Shown here: piece by piece, positions 29,801 through 41,743 of the stretch
Numbering within the stretch: position 1 is the stretch's first letter
Layout: each line of letters starts with the position of its first letter
NCBI GenBank assembly: GCA_033026295.1
Contig: CM065170.1
Coordinates: 34,385,051 to 34,449,050 of the forward strand
Direction: 5' to 3'
Origin: Channa striata
Taxonomy: Eukaryota; Chordata; Actinopteri; Anabantiformes; Channidae
DNA: 64,000 nucleotides
The notes under the pieces: model-generated
The model's input: only the letters and a program-made list of their open reading frames with translations
What the model was told of the DNA's origin: nothing
The model's database searches: none
Program-made: the position numbers and the translations under genes

Positions 29801-32164
29801 GGTTCAACACTGACACTGAGAAGTCCGCAGAGAGTACGACTGAGGGGGCTGAAATTCCTCCACAGCTAAAAAGCTCCAGAAAAACAAGACAGTCTCGTGT
29901 GTCTACACTGCAGCGCAGAAGAGAAGGTTGGCGAGGGAGGTGGAAAAAGTGAACTTTTGTGCATTTTAAAGTTTACAGAGAGGAGAGAAAACAACACCAG
30001 CGCCAAACTATTTCCATCTGTATCCTCACTGTGTTCCCAACAAACCCGCTGGGACCGGAGAACCAGCACCAGCGCCCCCTCCTCACCGTGTCGACGCCCC
30101 CCAGCAGCAGCTCGGTCACACTGATGTAGACCTCGGCTCTGCTCAGCTTGTCGGTCGACAGCAGGTAAGTCAGGTACATGCCCTCTGCCGGCTCCCCGCG
30201 ACGCACCTTGGCCTCGATGTCACTCATTCTCCTGTCGATGAGGTTCTTGGCTGTAACACGGCAGGCGAAAACATACGGACTCATAAATTCACGACAAATA
30301 TTTAACTGTGTGGATTTTCCATGCTTTCTTTTGCTGCCTACCTATATTATAAAGGTCATCCCAAGCCTGAACAAAGCGCCTCCAGTAGGGCAGGATGCTG
30401 CGGGTCCAGCGCGGGAAAAGGATCACCATGTCCGACAGCGTCAGCATGTTGTTTACAGCAGCAATGAAGTGCAGTGTTTCTTTGGGAATCTCCTCCTGCA
30501 GGCAGCCCAGCCTGGTCTCAAACAAGATGGAGGAGATACCTGCGGGCGTACATTAAAGAAGAGTTAAAACCTCAGTCTCTGCCCCCCACTGCTGGGTTTA
30601 CTGCACCTCTTACCCTCGAAGCCAAACTTATAGAGCTCAGCCGCCAGGTCGGAAACTGTGGCCTGGTCCTCACTGCGACTGCGGAGGAGCTCAATGCGCT
30701 GCAGCAGATCTCCGACCACCTGGTTAACAACGGGCGCGTAAGCCAACACCTCCTTCATCTTCAGCATCTTGGGGTTCAGGGCGCTGCGGATCCGGTACCA
30801 CTCTGGTCCTGTCCTAGTGAATCAAAGAGGACTCCTAATGGATCCCTGAGGAACTCCTTTAACTCTTTCTGACATTATCAGTCTCCAAAAACACAAATCT
30901 TCAACCATTTTATTTTGACTGTGAACTATCATACAAGCTCATTAAAGCGACATCGTCTTTGCAGTTGTTCTTCAGACTAAAGGAAGAAACTTTCTGTCTG
31001 ATTAACTCATACAAATAAACCACCTCATCGTGCCCACTCACTCTACGTGCAGGCCGTAAGCCTGGCCCCTCAGGTCTCTGTACTCCTTCCAATGTGGCAG
31101 CTCAGCTCGGACCGGGTAGCGACCCTCCTGTTGAATCACCTGAGCTATGAGCTCCGAAGACGCCACATTGATGACGTCAAACGGGCCGAACCTGGAGCGC
31201 CAGATGGGCCCGTACAGACTCTTCTGTAGACCCTAGTGAAGAGTGCAACACAGGTTTAGAGATGCTTGTCCAGCTCTTCAGAACTTGCTTTTCATTTTGT
31301 TAGAACCACAGTAACACAGAAGCATCTCAATATCATAAATTCAACTTTACAAACATGATCTCAACATCACTCTGTTGCCAACAACAATAAAATACTGTTA
31401 ACAACCACAAAATGACTGCATAATAATTCATGTGCCATGTGTTCAGCAGCTCGCTGTGCCCCGCGTTCGGACTGACATGGGGAAGTGAGTGTTCAGTTTT
31501 GGAATACTCTCCAGACAGACCTTAACATTTGAGAGCTCATTTCACTTGAACCCCCGTTGTCTCCTGATCATCAGACACCCAGACTCCACTGGTCAGTGCT
31601 CGGGTTTTTACGCTGTCACATGGTTCAACTACTGCACATGAACTGCCTGCAACACCTAAACTATTTGAACTTATTGTCAGTATTGTGTATTTAAAATTAA
31701 TCTATGACGTGTGCTGCAGACCTCTTGGCCGGGTCTCCTTTGTAAAACAGATCTTGATCTCAACAGTTTTTTAAATCTGGTGAAATAAATAAAATCAAAT
31801 AATAATGTTGTTGCCAACATCATCTGCAAACATGTATGAAATCTAAGGGAACCAATAATGGAGTTAATGCCACATTTGACTTTAGAACTAGCTGGAAAAC
31901 AGTAAATGCCCTTTGAACATGTAATAATAATACTGAAATAATCCGTACCTGCATTAAGTGGCTTTTCTCCGCGTACCCTTTGACAAACAGCCAGTACATG
32001 GTCGTGGGTAAACTGGGCCCCGCCAGCTCATCTTTGCTCTTCAGCCTCTTGGCCTCGGGGTTCGCCTGGACGGTCGCCGAACCTCGGGCTCGGAGCCCCG
32101 GCGGCGTCCGGGGGCTGCGCAGGATGCGGAGCGAGCGGAGGGCGCGGAGGGAGCGGACTGCCAT
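26809..32164 (-). CDS. cyp27a1: Mitochondrial cytochrome P450, CYP27A type (sterol 27-hydroxylase-like)
   Basis: Inner-membrane mitochondrial P450. CYP27A enzymes hydroxylate the sterol side chain for bile acid and oxysterol synthesis, using ferredoxin as electron donor. Nine exons on the minus strand, phases agreeing: 31949-32164, 31042-31232, 30614-30813, 30342-30539, 30087-30250, 28958-29124, 27315-27396, 27007-27234 and 26809-26925. They total 1563 nt and give 520 residues (human CYP27A1 has 531 and nine exons). The N-terminus (MAVRSLRALRSLRILRS) is an Arg-rich, acid-free matrix-targeting sequence. Also visible: oxygen-binding GGVDTTSNT (about 319-327), ExxR as KEILR (375-379), PERWLR, and heme-binding FGVGVRACVG with Cys at about 466. 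Residues such as QEGRYPVR, WKEYRD and WTRSILPYWRR resemble CYP27A1 more than CYP27B1 or CYP27C1. Fish carry several CYP27A copies and this could be any of them. An upstream in-frame ATG exists, but the 32164 start gives the better presequence. Confidence 0.9.
31720..31805 (+). mobile_element. Probable L2/Maui-like LINE 3' tail in CYP27 intron 1
   Basis: The stretch reads CTCCTTTGTAAAACAGATCTTGATCTCAAC in two parts, then CTGGTGAAATAAATAAAATC. This resembles the common fish LINE tail of the form 'GTAAAAGAGATTTTTAATCTCAATG ... CTGGTTAAATAAA' as I remember it. No open reading frame of an element accompanies it. Confidence 0.45.
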
Positions 32165-32480
32165 GGTGGGACCCGTGCGTGCTGTGGTCCGGGGCGTCGA
32201 GTCCCCGTCGGTTCCTGTCGGTGGGGGAGTGTCCGCGGAGGGATCAGCCTCCGTGCCGGGACACAGGAAACCGACCAATCCGCATCTGGGACCGACGAGC
32301 GGCAGCTGCGAGCAAAAAGCGAACTAATGTGTATTTTTGATGGATTCATGTTCCGACACAACATATGTCGGATTAACAGAACTGAAACTCTGGTGGGTTT
32401 GTTTTGACGTTCGCCCCGGCCGCCATCTTTGAATACCCCATCCACACTGTGGCGCAGGAAGGAAGGCGACGGGACATGTG
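32165..32480 (-). promoter_or_regulatory. cyp27a1: CpG-rich 5' region of the CYP27 gene
   Basis: GC- and CpG-rich sequence directly upstream of the ATG at 32164, on the minus strand, flanked on the right by AT-rich DNA from about 32530. The promoter and 5' UTR most likely lie here. No TATA box stands out. Confidence 0.5.
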
Positions 32481-33388
32481 AAGTTAGTTTTTGCGTCGAT
32501 TAACCGCTTTTCGTCGGTTTCCAGGTGATGTTCTGGTGTAAAACATGCACAGAAAACACCGACATGAATTTATTCCCATAGCCGGGCATGTTTCATCAAT
32601 GTCACTATTTTTTAAAGATGAAACCATATTGTCGTCAGCCCAAATTTATACTATATTTATTAGAGAATTCATATTTTCCCCTCGTTTGTTATGTTATGCG
32701 CTAGTTTCACCATCATTGTTCAGTTTTATTTTTCAGTTTTAGCCCGATTAATTTCATCCATTTAAATGGTCTTTGTAAATTATATCACTGGCTACTAAAT
32801 CTAAAACCTTTGTAATTACACACTTAATTTCATTAATGTTCCACAATCCGAGCAAAAATACGGCAACATATTAAACAATAGGCTTCAAATAAATATGTTT
32901 TATTGTTTCATCATTGTCATAATTGTAATTATGAACACAGAGCTGTCGCAATACTCCAGAATTTTGCCAAAAAACAGCACCCGTTCAAGGACACCGCTGC
33001 GTCTCTAAGGACCAACCATGCAATAAATCTCCCATTTAAAAAAAATGAAAATAAAAATATATATTAAAAAATTATGCGTACCACTGATATACAGATCTGA
33101 TATAAACAGGCGCATTGGTCACAAACCAATCAGAATTATAAACATGGCTTCTTTTACAATACACGGAAACCAAACATGTGGGATATAAGTTTACTTTTCT
33201 TAATAAAAAAAAAAAAGTAACATTTTCATTTTATACATTTGTACAGAATTTTTTAAAATTTCATTTCCGTTATTATTCTAATGTTCTCACCCCCTACAGT
33301 CAGAATGCTCAAAGCATTTCAGGCGCAGTGTCCAATGAGCACAACTTGCAGTAAATGCACATTTATAAACTCACACATACAAATCACG

Positions 33389-33424
<36 letters not shown>

Positions 33425-36400
33425 TGGCAGCAGTGGCTTTAGACACTAGAGAGAGAACTACAGGTGCATCTTGGCGTTTGCAGGTGACAAATACTGGTAC
33501 CAAAGAGTTAATCCACTGTGGTGAACGAGGCCATTTGAGGGTAAAAATCACACGTTACATTCATGTACAAATCATCACCGACAACACAGAGAAACACACA
33601 TGTAAAAAAAACAAAAAACAAACAAACCGTCTTTAAAATGTGCAAAGAAAAGGTCACTGAACTGAGCAGCCTGAGAGACAGCTGACAAGAAACCGCAGAG
33701 AAGCCTCAGTGAGTAATCAATAGTGCATCGTGGTAGTGAGCGTCGTGGTTTCACCAGTGCCGACAGCATTCGCACAAGCTCCACGTGTCCTACTGCGAGC
33801 CGCTTCAAACTCAAACATCAACGGCCTGAATGTTGAAGTAGCTTCAGACAAAGTCCTGATTCGTGGCACTGAATCTCCGAGCAGAGGAACAAACGCCTCT
33901 CTGCTCACAGGTGAGATCAGTGAGGGCGTTTAGTGACACCTACAGGTCGCATCATCGTCACCTTTTCCCCCATTTTTGTCTTCAGTTATTGATCAATCTC
34001 CTGAGCTGCAGCTGCTCTCAGCGCATGTTCTCCTCCACAGGCACAAGGTGCTACCGTACCGAAGCAGAGCATTTGAGGTTCACAGCGAATCAACATGTGG
34101 AATCAGTAACAGGATTACTGACGGGTGCCAGGAACATACCAAACCATGACTGCAGCTCAACAATTACACAGCTTCAGGAACATACGATCTATCAACGGCT
34201 TTGAAATCTCATACCGGCAAGTAATCATGACGCAGAGAGAGGGAACGAGCAAAGACGCGCTAAGCTACAGGAGACGTCTCCAAAACATGCAGAGGTCAAA
34301 ACCCGAAGGCTGCACACAGGCTCAAAACGAACAAACGCTGCATCACGTGGCTGAGAAACAACAACTTGAGAGTAAGTCTGCGCTTTGTTCCAAGAGCCGG
34401 GCGACACTAAGCCAGGGGTGGCTGTGAGTCTGATGCAAGCTTTAAAATCAACACGGAAGGAAGTGGAACATCTGTATTTTCCCATGCAGGCTGATACGTA
34501 CAGTCCAGCAGACACTAACACACACACACCAAGACATTATTTCACTTTTAAGAAGTTTAAAATTGAGAAAAACTTCCACATAATTTTAATTTATGATCTG
34601 TTTCAAGAGCAGAGCTGTATTTGCTTTATGAATTATTCAGGGTGGTTCCAGCAGCCAGTAACGATAATCATTTAATCCCTAATTATTATTATTAGGACAA
34701 AGAAGATTCAGGTGTTAGAGAGAAGCCCAAATTTGAAGTGTACTGAATGACTGCGGAGAAGCAGCTGTGCAGGGTCTGCAGTGTGCCGCCGCACAACCTG
34801 TTTCAGTCCTGCTCGAGAAACCGGGTCCGGGAGGACAGAACCCACTGAGAACGGAGTGTGTAGGGTTCCACTAAAGTGACGAGTTAATGTTTGATTTAGG
34901 AGCGACGCTCAGTGAAAGCGTGAGTGTGGTCGAGAGGAGGTGTGACTGTAAGTAAAGAGCGCCGTGATGAGGCACAGCAGGGAAGCAGCAGCGCATGAAT
35001 GTCGACTGCTGGTTACATGAGGTGCAGCGAGTGAAGTTGTGAAATAGCGACAAAGGGACAGCACCACATGATCGTCGCACTTCAAATGCTCCTCTCCCGC
35101 CTTCTGCGTGAAGTAGTCACATGGTCTCACGACGAGACTGGAGTTAAATCGCGGTTCTGACTAAAGCTCAGATTCTATGTCTTTGTCCTGCGTCACATGA
35201 ACTCGATGTTTCACACATGTAACACACAGCGAGAGATTGTCAGATGTCAAGAGAAAAGTAGATCGTAGCCATGAGTCAATAAATTAGAAAAAAAAAAAAA
35301 AGATGCTGTGGGAGGCGCCCCATAGAAATGCCCATCCGCTCACTTTCAATCCTCCTGACAATTCGGGACCGAGCAGAATGCGCCAGGCACAGGCTCACGC
35401 ACATAATCTGGACTGGGGGTCACAGGATAAAGTCCAGACAATCTCTGGAGTGTCTCACCCCGACATTTCCATTCTCACACACACTGGCTCTGGGTAACGT
35501 CCAGAGAGAGATCAGGATTCCACCGATTCTTCCTGAATCAATTCCAATTTTGCTGAGTTTGACAAATGGCTTTTTCATAAATGTGTTGCTAGAGACGTAG
35601 CTCTTCACTGCTAAAAAATGTAAAGTTCTGGTACCATTACCGAAAGCCTCAGTTTCATCAGTGATTAATAAAACTGCAGCATCCTCACAGAGAACACTCC
35701 TCCAACCACACAGTACCCATGTGAGCAGGTAAGGAGGAAAAAGTGCATTTGAAGAGGGAGATCATATGGACGCTGTCGGATCCTAACATGAACCGGCACT
35801 ACAGGTTCTTGAGAGTGAGAGATATTTGGTGACGAGCAGGGAAGGCAGGTCGAGCAGGCTAACAAAATGAGCTAAGGTGGGATAAGAGACAATCCCTGCG
35901 CAAGACCAGGAGTTCCAGAAAAGGCAGAAACTGGTGTTAACTGAGCTGAACGGAGATCAGCTGGATCCGGGCTGAGGGTGAGAAGGCAGCTAAGACTGAG
36001 AGCGACAGACCATCCACAAACTCACTCATTCACTGCATTCCGAGACAGAAAAGGCAAAGATGGGGAAAATGAGGAGGGACAGTAGCGACAGAACATCTGA
36101 TCAGAACAAAGACGGCAGCAGGTGGGTGGAACTGTTCAATCAGGGATTTAGTTTCATCAATAGCAGCGGGCCCAGGTCATCGCCGTCACTCTGGGTTTGG
36201 CAGGAGACTACATTCTGGGGTCGGGTCAGCGAAGTAGGGGGTAGGGGGCAGGGGCGCTCCAGAGTCAGGCGTCACCTCCCGTAGGTCCACAACAGTGACA
36301 CCACACAGCACGTGTGAAGAGAGGAACCGTACAAACATAAAAAAAGAGGTTTTAAAGAGCTGAGGAGGAAGTGCTCGACCCCTCCCTGTCCAACAAAATA

Positions 36401-36632
36401 AGGTGCAACTTGAGGAGAAAACAAAATCAATCCCGTGTCCTCGGTGGGGGTCTCATACAAACAGAGACAGCAGGAGCAGGCGCACGCCGCCTACACGCTC
36501 CACCTTGTCCTAGCCAGTTCCCCCTGGTCTAACGTGGTCTCAGCATGGAGCAGAGGCAGCGACGTGCCATCAGGTAAGGCCATATCTGGCAGCTCCGCGG
36601 GCAGGCGGGGGTTAAAGGTTCAGGGAGAGGGG
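32481..36632 (-). other. map3k2: Gap between CYP27 promoter and MAP3K2 stop; probable long MAP3K2 3' UTR
   Basis: No exons are visible. The left part (32.5-33.3 kb) is very AT-rich, with an AATAAA on the minus strand at about 32897-32902. A (CA)n lies at 33390-33421. From 33.4 to 36.6 kb the sequence is of mixed composition without coding potential, which fits a long 3' UTR (human MAP3K2 has a long one) but does not prove it. Confidence 0.4.
33390..33421. repeat. (CA)n microsatellite
   Basis: About sixteen CA units. Confidence 0.95.
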
Positions 36633-39600
36633 CTAATGTACAAAGATGTGCCTCAGCAGCTCGTCTGCAGATGGCCGCTGCTTGGTCTCTACGAAGATCC
36701 GTTTGAGGAACTCTCGGCAGTGGTCCGACACGTGGGCCGGGAGGACCGGGTTCGTGGGCTGCGTGGCGATCTTAAAGATGGCTGCCATGGCCTCGAACTC
36801 GGCCCACGGGGGTCGCTGAGTCAGCATCTCCACCACCGTGCAGCCAACACTCCTGAAAGTAACACAAGTTAGCTGCAGTTAGAGTTCTGCTGCCTGACCA
36901 GAACCAGACGGGAAGAGGGAAGGCTTGGACCAGTTCTTGACATTAACGGAAGAATGATGTAAATCATTTGAATGTGTCAAAGAAAAGTTACATACGAGAA
37001 TACATAAAAAAAAAAAAATCTCTCTCTCTATATATAAAATAGACGTTAAAAAAAACTTAACGGGAGCCTGTACACATTAATAAGAAAACTGACGCATGCA
37101 AACACACAGGCTGGAGAAATCAGTGACACAGATATTAACAGGAGTGGCCTGAAGCCAAGGTTCTGCTGACGACCTTTCATTTGGCTCCACATAGAAACAA
37201 GACGACAAACATTCAGCGTTTCAATGCCGCAGGCCGACGTTTGTGCGCATTAAGTTAGCACCTTTCCCAGGAAAAGATACAGGCCGATGCAAACGGTAAC
37301 ACATTTCTATCTGTGCTTGACAGCAGGGTCGTTCTCCACATTCCCAGACTCTGAGGGGAGAGTCAGGCCATAGGATTCCTTCACCCAGTCCCAGTCAGAG
37401 AGAATCGCAGTGTAGATGGAATGAGTGAAATTATTAACGTGAGACCAGAGCACTGCTAGATTCGTTTAAAACGTCTTGTTATGGCCAATAATCTGTATTA
37501 AGAGCGGCTTCAGTTAGATCTATGTGAGGTGTAATAACTGAAGCACAACTCATCTCACCAGATGTCAGCTTTCCTGCCGTAGCCCTCTCCGCTGATCACT
37601 TCCGGGCTCATCCAGTAGGGGGTGCCAGTCACTGATTTAATGCCGGTTCCTGACAGGCAGATGGTCTGCAGCCGTCGGCTGGCTCCAAAGTCTCCGAGCT
37701 TCACGTTCCCCACGGAGTCGCGCAGGATGTTCGCTCCTGAGGAGGAACAGGAACATTTTAATCCGCGTTTGGCGCTAGAGCGAAAAACAGACAAATAAAA
37801 CCGTCCTCCTGTCTTCACCTTTGATGTCCCTGTGGACAATCATGTTGCTGTGCAGGTAGGAAACTCCCTCCAGGATCTGCCGGGTGTAGCGGCGGGTCAC
37901 GTTTTCCGTCAGTGCTCCGTACGACTTCAGCTGGTCCTTTATAGAGCCCTGAAGAGGGGGGAGCAAAAGAAAAGGAAATTATATGTGCTTCACATGATCT
38001 GTGTTTACTGTCAAACATCATCATCACGTCAAAGTCTCTGACGTGTTACTGTGAATAGATGACAACATTAAAGGGGTAAACGGAAAATGGATGTGAATAA
38101 GAGAATACAACCTAAGAACAAGAAAACTGCACAGCTCCACGGTGCTCTGCTGTTTCACGTCAAACTATTTGACATTATGTCGATTTGCAAAAGTGTGGAG
38201 AACAAATAAATGCGTAGGGGAGCACTCACGCCAGGCATGTACTCCATGAAAATGGAGAGCGTTCGCTCCATCGTGTCTCGCAGACAGCCGTAGTACTGGA
38301 CAATCCGCTCATGGCACAGGTTTTTCAGAAGCTGGATTTCACACTCCAACGCACTCACCTCCTAAACCAGACAAGCAAACATCACCAAGATTCATTTTTA
38401 CTGCTGTGCTGTTTACGTACTATAACCCAAAGGCAGCAGACCACCTGAGCAGATTCTTACCTTGCTGGTCTCAGGACTCTCTGGGTCAAACTGAACCTGT
38501 TTTACTGCCAACTCCCGTCCAGTATCAGCATCATAGCAAAGGAAAACCCGACCGAAGGCTCCCTGACCCAGAAGCTTCCCCAGCCTCCAGTTGGTTGGAG
38601 CTCGTGGAGCTGAAAATAAACATCAGGGACAAATAAACCGCTGGCAGACAAATCAGATCCCATCATTTCTTACCCGATCCAATCAGAACTCACAGCGGCT
38701 GGGGGGACTGATATCCATGACGGACAGGGTTGGAGCGGTAGTGGGATTGGGGTTGGGTTCGATGTCACTGCCCCTCCGTGGCCTCCTTGCAGGCCCCGGT
38801 GCCTCCTCCAGGTCGGGAGTGAAGACGCTGCTGCCGCTGCTGGTGCTTGGCGACTGCTCTGTGGGGCTAAAGCTGACCGGTGAGCGAAAACCGTGAACCT
38901 GGGTTCGCCGAGCCCGAGGGAAGGTCTTCCTCCCTGCCAAGCAAACGCGTCAACAATCAGGAATTTAGTCCAAGTTGTGCAGTTGCAGTGCAGAGAAACT
39001 GATATCTGTCATAATTACCCACCATCGCTGTAGTCCTGAAGGCCAAAGGGAATGCCGTAACGCCGAGGATATGTTCCTCCTTTCCCTGACTTCTCAAACA
39101 CGGGGATGTCATACTCTGAAGAGTAACAAAGAGGACAGTGAAGAACCAAAAAAACATCACAGTGTATGAATAAAGCCAAGGTCAGCTGGTGTGTAATGGA
39201 AACCCGACTTTTTCGTTAACCTTCATTTTCTGTTTTCCTATCAGCCAATTGTTCTCAGAATCAGCAAACAAACACACACACACTTACCTGGAAAGTCCTG
39301 GTGGTTGTCAGGGTAGCTCTGCGCTCTGGGCATCCTGGACTTAGGGTAGTCGCTGCATAAAGACAAGTTATTTCATTATCTGTAGTTTGGTTTCGAATGA
39401 CAAGTCACCTGCAGACTTCATGTAAAATGACTTTGTTCCTGAATTGAGCAATCGAAATTACACGAGTGGGCCTAGTATCTGAGGTTTTCACACTGTTGTG
39501 AGGTCCTGACCTGTCCAGGGGGCTGTCTAAAGAGGGGCAACTTCCAGACGCAGAGTTCTCCGGACTGCTCATGGACAGTGGGTCCAGCATCTGAAGTGAA

Positions 39601-41743
39601 AACACAAACTCAGATCCTCTTCACAGAAACATAGATTTTTTTTTAATATCTGGAATCATCTCGACTTCCCAAGTCTATTTGTTCTGACCTAAACCAATGG
39701 CCACTCTCTAACCATGAACCCTAACTCCCAATACAGTGTAACCACACAAGCTGTTTGCACCAGGGTCCATTCTGGAGTTTATCAGGGACATAATATTAGC
39801 ACCACAAAGTTCAGTGTCATTTTTTGTGTATTCAAACAAAACTAACTCTACACCCATTTCCATCACTGTCCTGGTACTTTTGACATTTTTAAACTTCGAT
39901 TTCAGCCTAAGAAACTTTTGTTAATTAGTGAAAATGGCTGCTGATGTATCAAGAATGTGTAGAAAGCCGCACTGCTTTTGACCAATCAGTGACATTCAGC
40001 ACCGCCATGGCAGTTTCCTGGACCTTCAGAACGTACTGCCCCCAGACAGACTGTTTTTTACAGGAGATAAAGCCCTGGAAAACATTTTAGAATCTGGCAC
40101 AGAGACAGAGGTGCTATGTTTCTCAGTGGGTCCTCGTCCCCAAGAAAAGTTCTGAGCTTCTGAGTTAAGCCATGTCTGAACAGATCCACCATTACAGGGC
40201 TTCTACCCATGTGTTTTACCCATTACTGATATTAATACCTGGTCCATGCTCTCAGGAATGAACTCCCCCTCACTGTTGATACTGGTGAAGGAGCCGTTCC
40301 TCGCCACCTGCTGAAGAACGTCAGGAATGTATCCAGGAGGAGGAGAGCTGCGGTCTGTGGAATGGGAACCTGAGAGTAGTTGGGGAACAGGATTAAAGAG
40401 AAATGATTTCATTTGCAAACATATTTTGTTGTTGTCTATTGATTGAGTTGTGCGAATGACTGTGCACCAGCATATTGTAGGTTACCGTTTGTGAGCAGGA
40501 CACATTACTAACCTATCAAAGCCAGCATACTCTTCTTGTCTGCAACCCTAAATCCTGTGTTGTCCAGCTCCTCGTGCGACGGCAGGAGGTCCATATTGGA
40601 CGAAGAGTTCTGGAGGCACAGAGAAACAAGCAGCCTTTTAACACCTTAAACCCACTATATAAAATCACATAAATACATTCACAGACGTGGTGCTGATGAA
40701 AGTCAACACTGAGACTTTTTTTACCTGACTTTTGGAGGAAAGTGGGAACTGCTCACCTGAGAGGACATCTGCAGCACCAGGAGGATCTTAAGGCTCTTCA
40801 TGTGAACGCTGCGATCCAGCAGCTCCACGGCCTTGTCCAGGTCATCCTGAGTGGTCAAAGGAATCACCAACTGCAAAAACGAGAAACTGCATTGGTAAAG
40901 AGGGCGACTGAGCGTTACAAATGTGTAATGTTAGGTCTTTTGGCCACCTCATTGTTGGTGTAGTGAAGGTCCATCATCTGACCAAAAGCCACTTTAGCTT
41001 TTGACCTCAGGTCCTCCAGCTTGACAGGTCGAGGGAACTGCAAGATCCTACACAGGAGAAGACGAGAGGTCAGTGATCAAGACGACGCCTCTACAGGTCT
41101 GAAGCGTTAATGACAAGAACTGGTCCAAGACTTACCTCTTCTCCCCTTTGAACTCGAACTTCACTCTGACATCGTTCTGGTAGAAACAGACAAAAGCTCA
41201 GATGTTAGACCAAAAAAAAAAAACAGTTACTGTAAGGCTAAACATGAGACATTATTTGGTTTTGCCGTTGATCAGATTTGTGTTTTAATTTGGATATTTT
41301 GGAGGAGTTATGTTCATGTGTTATAACTGAAACTGTCATTTGTTTTTAATTAAACCCAAGCACAAATGAATTTTGCAAGCCTGCTGTTAACTCAACTGGG
41401 CCCTTTGTCCATTTTATTTCAGTGTCGGGCAACATTTAATCAATTTCACGTCAAATGTCCTTTCTTTCCTGGAAAAACTGTACTGTGAAACAGTCACAAA
41501 ATAAACCAAAATATGAAATGAAAAGAGAGTCATTTTGTCAAAGGAAAAAGGCTTTTTGTGCCCTAAGATTCAATGTCTCTTTAGTCTATTTCGCACTTTG
41601 CCATCCTTCTGACAGGGTAGTCACCTGGTTCTTCGGTGAGGAGGCTTTTGGCTTGCCCAGGTCTGACAGGAACGCGGCAGGACGGCTGGAGCGGTGCAGT
41701 TCAGCCAAGTCCTGCATAATTGAGTTCAGTGCCTCCTGTTCAT
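36633..41743 (-). CDS. map3k2: MAP kinase kinase kinase 2 (MEKK2), first 4 coding bases not placed
   Basis: Ser/Thr kinase feeding the ERK5 and JNK pathways through MEK5 and MKK7. Fifteen exons on the minus strand: 41625-41743, 41136-41176, 40948-41047, 40757-40870, 40513-40609, 40239-40369, 39511-39590, 39288-39352, 39023-39115, 38694-38933, 38461-38609, 38230-38361, 37819-37948, 37559-37736 and 36633-36852. With an assumed ATG-G exon they total 1893 nt, about 630 residues (human 619). The PB1 domain lies about 40-122 (NDVRVKFEFKGEKR, LHYTNNELVIPLTTQDDLDKA). The linker has SSPPPGYIPD and NGSFTSINSEGEFIPESMDQ. The kinase domain runs from about 368 to the end: GQGAFGRV, AVKQ with Lys at about 397, HRDIKGANIL, DFGAS, TPYWMSPEV. 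Linker and N-terminal residues (LNSIMQDLAELH, RRGSDIE) fit MAP3K2 rather than MAP3K3. No ATGG followed by a GT donor was found upstream, so the first coding exon is unresolved. Confidence 0.95.

Noticed and set aside
36633..41743. MAP3K3 instead of MAP3K2
   Set aside because: The N-terminus (LNSIMQDLAELH), the linker GSFTSINSEGEFIPESMDQ and the RRGSDIE segment fit MAP3K2 better from memory. An alignment would settle it.
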